Source: an uncultured Clostridia bacterium
GTDB lineage: Bacteria > Bacillota > Clostridia > Christensenellales > Borkfalkiaceae
DNA length: 9,311 nucleotides
Direction: 5' to 3'
NCBI GenBank assembly: GCA_934273135.1
Contig: CAKQSU010000029.1
Span: 1 to 9,311 of the forward strand
Shown: positions 6,079 through 9,311 of the stretch, in pieces
Layout: every line of letters begins with the position of its first letter
Numbering within the stretch: the stretch's first letter is position 1
Made by a program: the position numbers and the translations under genes
Notes under the pieces: model-generated
Databases searched by the model: none
Seen by the model: only the letters and a program-made list of their open reading frames with translations
Told to the model about the DNA's origin: nothing

Positions 6079-8370
6079 ATGGCAGAATTTTTCAAAAAAA
6101 ACGGCAAAGTAGTCGCGGTTTCCGTGCTGGTTATAGCCTGCATATCTTTCCTTGTTTATATAGCCGCTCTCGGAAGCGGTTATTACGCGAGCGTCGAAGG
6201 GCAAGCCGTTTCCCGCGCCGACGACTACGCCTACGAGCAAGCCGCCTACGTTTCGGCAAAGCTCGAAGCCGTTAAGACCGCCGCCGAGTTCTACGCTTCG
6301 GACGCTTCCTCCAAAAAGACGGAAGAAGATTTTTTCAACGCTCTGTCCTCGATTCGTTCTCACGCCACCGAAAAGGACAGAAACTTCAAGGATATTTACT
6401 ATTCGTTTAAAGGAAAAATCTACACCGCGCGGGGCGACGAATATTCCGCTCCCACGGAAATGACTTCGCTTCTCGATTCGCCCGAAACAACCGTTTCCAA
6501 AACCTTTCCTTACGAAAACACCTTTATGGCGTTCGCAGTCGTTGCCGACGCGGAATGTTCTTTCGCCGACAAAATATTGATAATTTACGACCGCCACGCC
6601 GTCACGATAGAAGATTTTGTTTATGCCGACGAAGAAAAAACCGAGCTTGTCCCGACAGTTGAAAAAGCGAAGTTCGTGCTTTTGTGCAAGTACGACGGGC
6701 ATATTCTCGACAGAATCGTTCCCGACGAAAACTTCGAGCCGGGCGCGGATTCCGTTCAGAACGGCGTTTTAAAGCGGCTCGTCCGCGATTCGGCGGCTTA
6801 CGCCGAGATAACCGCGCTCTGCGCAAACGACGGCAGAGGCTCGGTAAAAACGCAAATAGACGGCGAATCGTACGTTTTCACCGTTTATTCCTTAGGCTCG
6901 GGCGGCGGAAACCTGTTTCTTCTTTCCCTTTACGACATGCGCGTTCTTTACGGCGAGGGTTACACGCTTATCTCCACCATTTACGGCGCGATAGGCATTC
7001 TTTCGTTCGCCGCCGCGCTCGGCTTGCTTGCCTTTATCGTCAGCCAGGCTAAAATGCAACGCGACATCTTGCGCCTTGCCACCGTAGACGACGAACTCGA
7101 TTGTCCCACCCGCCGCGGATTCGAAAACAACGCGGAATCCATTTTGTCCCGCAACAAAGTAACGCAATTCGCAGTCGTAATATTGCAGATACAAAGCTTC
7201 GACTACATCTCGGAAAAATTCGGCGAGGCGGAAAAGCTTAGCGCATTAAAATATATCCGCAACGTTTGTTTCCACTCTCTCGTCGCCGCAGAAACTTTCG
7301 CGTACATAAAAGACGGTCAGTTTTTGCTTCTTTTACACTATCGCGACAGAAAGGCTTTAACGAGCAAACTAAGCGGCGTTTACAATCAAATCGTAAAATA
7401 CGACGGGTTTTCGGACGGCGAGTACAAGCTCAACGTTTCGTACAGCATTTACGAGATAGACCGAAGCGAAAAACAGAGCGTAAGGCGAATGGTGGACAAG
7501 GCTAAAATCGTCGAAGGCGAGGCGTTTACCAACGCTTCCGCCGCGTCTTTCAACTATTACGGCGACATCGTGAAAGAAAATTACGTCCGCCGCGCGGAGA
7601 TAGAGGGCAGAATGCAAAAAGCCCTTGAAAACAACGAATTTCACCTTTTTTATCAGCCTAAGTACAACCTTGAAAAAAAGACCATCGACGGCAGCGAAAT
7701 TCTCGTGCGCTGGTTCGATTCCAAAATCGACGCTTACCGCTCCCCGTCGGAATTTTTGCCGCTTTTCGAGGAAAACGGGTTTATAAACAAGGTGGACCGC
7801 TTCGTCTTTTACCGCGCTTGCCAGAACATCGCCGAGGCGATAGAAAAACGCATAACGGTTTTCCCGATTTCCGTCAACGTTTCGCGCGTAACGGCAATCC
7901 AGCCCGACTTTTTGGCGTACTACACCCGCATCAAGCGCAAATTTTCCGTCAAGGATAACTTCATAACCCTTGAATTTACCGAGAGTTTTGCTTACGAAAA
8001 TTACGAGTATCTCGCCGAAATAATAAAGCAGTTGAAGTCCGCGGGCTTCCTTTGCTCGCTTGACGACTTCGGCACCGGTTATTCGTCATTCTCCGTTTTA
8101 AAGGAGCTTGAAATGGACGAAATTAAGCTCGACAAGGTTTTCCTTGAAAAAAGTTCTCGCCCCGACCGCGACGAAATGCTTTTGCAAAGCGTAATCGAAA
8201 TGGCGAAAAAGACGGGCGCGAAGGTAACGCAAGAGGGCGTTGAAGAAAAAAGACAATTCGACAAGCTCGTCGGCTACGGTTGCGACGTTATTCAGGGCTA
8301 TTATTTTGCAAGACCCATGAAGTACGTCGATTACAGAAAATTCGTAGAGGACAACTTCACCAAGCATTGA
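6079..8370 (+). CDS. Membrane protein with degenerate GGDEF and intact EAL domain (c-di-GMP phosphodiesterase)
   Basis: A 763-residue protein. A transmembrane helix at about 11-32, an extracytoplasmic region at about 35-293 (possible Cache-like sensor) and a second helix at about 297-322 form a typical two-pass sensor. Next is a GGDEF fold (about 330-480) whose motif is replaced by KDGQF (411-415) and whose DxLTGxxNRR is eroded to DELDCPTRR, so cyclase activity is not expected. The EAL domain spans about 508-755 and keeps the catalytic set: Glu540 (the EAL motif reads EIL), Asn600 in SVNVSR, Glu632 in LEFTES, Asp662-Asp663 in DDFGTGYSS, Lys683 in IKLD, Glu719 in QEGVE, and Gln739 in QGYYFARP. 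It should hydrolyse c-di-GMP to pGpG; the GGDEF part may bind GTP or act structurally. GGAAGAG (6067-6073) supports the start. A small intercistronic stem (CGCTT/AAGCG, 6047-6067) with a TGCCGCGGCA palindrome lies just before it. It is last in the cluster, ahead of a terminator. Confidence 0.9.
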   Translation: MAEFFKKNGKVVAVSVLVIACISFLVYIAALGSGYYASVEGQAVSRADDYAYEQAAYVSAKLEAVKTAAEFYASDASSKKTEEDFFNALSSIRSHATEKDRNFKDIYYSFKGKIYTARGDEYSAPTEMTSLLDSPETTVSKTFPYENTFMAFAVVADAECSFADKILIIYDRHAVTIEDFVYADEEKTELVPTVEKAKFVLLCKYDGHILDRIVPDENFEPGADSVQNGVLKRLVRDSAAYAEITALCANDGRGSVKTQIDGESYVFTVYSLGSGGGNLFLLSLYDMRVLYGEGYTLISTIYGAIGILSFAAALGLLAFIVSQAKMQRDILRLATVDDELDCPTRRGFENNAESILSRNKVTQFAVVILQIQSFDYISEKFGEAEKLSALKYIRNVCFHSLVAAETFAYIKDGQFLLLLHYRDRKALTSKLSGVYNQIVKYDGFSDGEYKLNVSYSIYEIDRSEKQSVRRMVDKAKIVEGEAFTNASAASFNYYGDIVKENYVRRAEIEGRMQKALENNEFHLFYQPKYNLEKKTIDGSEILVRWFDSKIDAYRSPSEFLPLFEENGFINKVDRFVFYRACQNIAEAIEKRITVFPISVNVSRVTAIQPDFLAYYTRIKRKFSVKDNFITLEFTESFAYENYEYLAEIIKQLKSAGFLCSLDDFGTGYSSFSVLKELEMDEIKLDKVFLEKSSRPDRDEMLLQSVIEMAKKTGAKVTQEGVEEKRQFDKLVGYGCDVIQGYYFARPMKYVDYRKFVEDNFTKH

Positions 8371-8406
8371 GCGGCTTTTCGATAAAAAACTCAAAAAAAG
8401 ACCGTT

Positions 8407-8464
8407 AAAAAAAAGGATAAGTTTCAAGTCAAGTCGTATTTGCTTGAAATTTATCCGTTTTTTT
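8407..8464 (+). terminator. Rho-independent terminator, potentially bidirectional
   Basis: A 14-bp stem pairs 8415-8428 (GGATAAGTTTCAAG) with 8443-8456 (CTTGAAATTTATCC), with one G-U pair and a 14-base loop. It is followed by a T-run at 8458-8464 and preceded by eight A at 8407-8414, so a transcript from either strand would end in a U-tract. It lies 36 bases after the EAL gene stop and closes the cluster. The stem is AT-rich, so efficiency is uncertain. Confidence 0.8.
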
Positions 8465-8472
8465 GATAAAAT
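8444..8472 (+). promoter_or_regulatory. Sigma-A type promoter for the diguanylate cyclase gene
   Basis: A TTGAAA -35 box (8444-8449), a 17-base spacer and a TAAAAT -10 box (8467-8472) with an extended TGN element (TG at 8464-8465) give a near-ideal vegetative promoter. The -35 box is inside the 3' arm of the terminator stem. Transcription would begin near 8479, leaving a leader of about 35 bases that contains a small stem (CGGGG/TCCCG around 8482-8499) before the ribosome site AAGAGGG. The leader is too short for a c-di-GMP riboswitch. Confidence 0.75.
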
Positions 8473-8513
8473 GAAAAGGACGGGGTGAATTTATCCCGAA
8501 AAGAGGGTTTTTT

Positions 8514-9311
8514 ATGCCGACGGAAGAAAAAATTTTGAATTTAAACAGCGTTGAAGAAGCGATAAAGCTTCTTGACGTCTATAACGAAGTTTTCGATTGC
8601 GTTCGCCTTATCGACGCAAAAGCCGTAGGGAAGGGCGCGGTTATAGGCTCGGTTTACAAAACGTTTAAAGGAAAAGAGTGTGCCGAACTTTTAGGAAAGG
8701 ATTCGATGTGCGACGATTGCGTGGTCAAAAGAGCCTTGGAGCTTGGTCACGGCGTCACAAAGATCGAGCTTTATTGCGACAAGCTTTTTCAGGCTACCGC
8801 AAAGCCCGTTAAAATAAACGGCAACTATTACGTTATCGAGCTGATTAAAAATTTCGACGAAGATTTGACGATTGACGAAGAAAACGCCCGCGACAGGATT
8901 TTTGGCGAAGTCGATGGGTATTACGAAAAGATTTATCGCGACGTATTGACCGGTTGTTACAACCGCAGATACTTTGAAGAGCGGCTCCGCAACGCCGACT
9001 TTAAGGCGGGTGTCGCCGTTCTGGACGTGGACGATTTTAAGCTTTACAACGACGTTTACGGTCACGACGTGGGCGACAAAGTTTTAAAAACCATAGCTTT
9101 TGAAGTGAAAGACTGCATGCGCGCCACGGATAAGCTCGTCCGTTACGGCGGCGACGAGTTTCTGGTAGTGATGCCGGGCATAAAACAAAGGGTTTTTCTC
9201 GACATACTCTTTAAGATTCGCTCATCCGTCGCCGGCATAGAGATAGACGGATATCCCGAAATAAAGTTGTCGGTATCGGCAGGCGGCGTCATGATGAAGG
9301 AAGAGTATATC
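8514..9311 (+). CDS. PAS-like/GGDEF diguanylate cyclase (3' truncated by window)
   Basis: The visible 266 residues have no stop before the window end. A ribosome site (AAGAGGG, about 6 bases upstream) supports ATG 8514. No signal peptide or membrane helix is seen, so the protein should be cytoplasmic. Residues about 18-117 look like a PAS-type sensor with Cys56 and a CDDC pair (Cys66, Cys69), a pattern I recall from clostridial PAS-GGDEF proteins; it might sense metal or redox, but that is inference. The GGDEF domain begins near 141 with DVLTGCYNRR (143-152). It has the metal-binding LDVDDFK (Asp171) and intact YGGDEF (211-216). An RATD at 203-206, five residues before the motif, matches the RxxD inhibitory I-site. 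It should make c-di-GMP from two GTP with product inhibition, the opposite of the phosphodiesterase encoded upstream. It has its own promoter, so it is a separate transcription unit. Confidence 0.9.
   Translation, partial: MPTEEKILNLNSVEEAIKLLDVYNEVFDCVRLIDAKAVGKGAVIGSVYKTFKGKECAELLGKDSMCDDCVVKRALELGHGVTKIELYCDKLFQATAKPVKINGNYYVIELIKNFDEDLTIDEENARDRIFGEVDGYYEKIYRDVLTGCYNRRYFEERLRNADFKAGVAVLDVDDFKLYNDVYGHDVGDKVLKTIAFEVKDCMRATDKLVRYGGDEFLVVMPGIKQRVFLDILFKIRSSVAGIEIDGYPEIKLSVSAGGVMMKEEYI

Noticed and set aside
5803..6702. A 299-codon open frame on the minus strand
   Set aside because: It is antisense to the signal peptidase tail and the EAL gene, and its repetitive C-terminal part is the reverse translation of the 36-bp repeats. 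The plus-strand genes have clear domains.
8473..8513. c-di-GMP riboswitch before the diguanylate cyclase gene
   Set aside because: The leader after the predicted start site is only about 35 bases with one small stem, too short for a GEMM aptamer.

Overview
The window looks like a chromosomal stretch from an uncultured Clostridia-type Bacillota, probably a gut organism. The support is indirect: moderate GC, AGGA-like ribosome binding sites, a textbook sigma-A promoter, SipW-type (Ser/His) signal peptidases, and intergenic hairpin repeats of a kind I remember from gut Clostridia. I cannot name a genus.

Layout, all on the + strand. (1) 1-396 is the 3' end of a SipW-like signal peptidase. (2) 397-857 is a repeat-rich intergenic region. 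It holds a folded segment, a MITE-like element of about 260 bp with long imperfect terminal inverted repeats, and an array of five short unrelated hairpins joined by an ATATCGA linker. The array runs up to the next gene. (3) 858-8370 is a four-gene cluster: a membrane-anchored McrB-like AAA+ ATPase; a 915-residue partner with a DUF2357-like core between two copies of a second domain; a second SipW-like signal peptidase whose start overlaps the partner's stop and whose tail carries 36-bp tandem repeats; and a membrane protein with a degenerate GGDEF and an apparently intact EAL domain (c-di-GMP phosphodiesterase). (4) 8407-8472 holds a rho-independent terminator with the next gene's sigma-A promoter embedded in its 3' arm. 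(5) 8514-9311 (cut by the window end) encodes a PAS-like/GGDEF diguanylate cyclase with intact active site and I-site.

The most interesting unit is the cluster at 858-8370. McrB-like ATPases are best known from McrBC-type restriction, where the partner carries a nuclease. Here the ATPase has a transmembrane segment, no nuclease motif is visible in the partner, and the companions are a signal peptidase and a c-di-GMP phosphodiesterase. My inference is a McrB/DUF2357-type ATPase pair working at the membrane, perhaps linked to export or envelope remodelling under c-di-GMP control, rather than classical restriction. The function is not demonstrable from this sequence.
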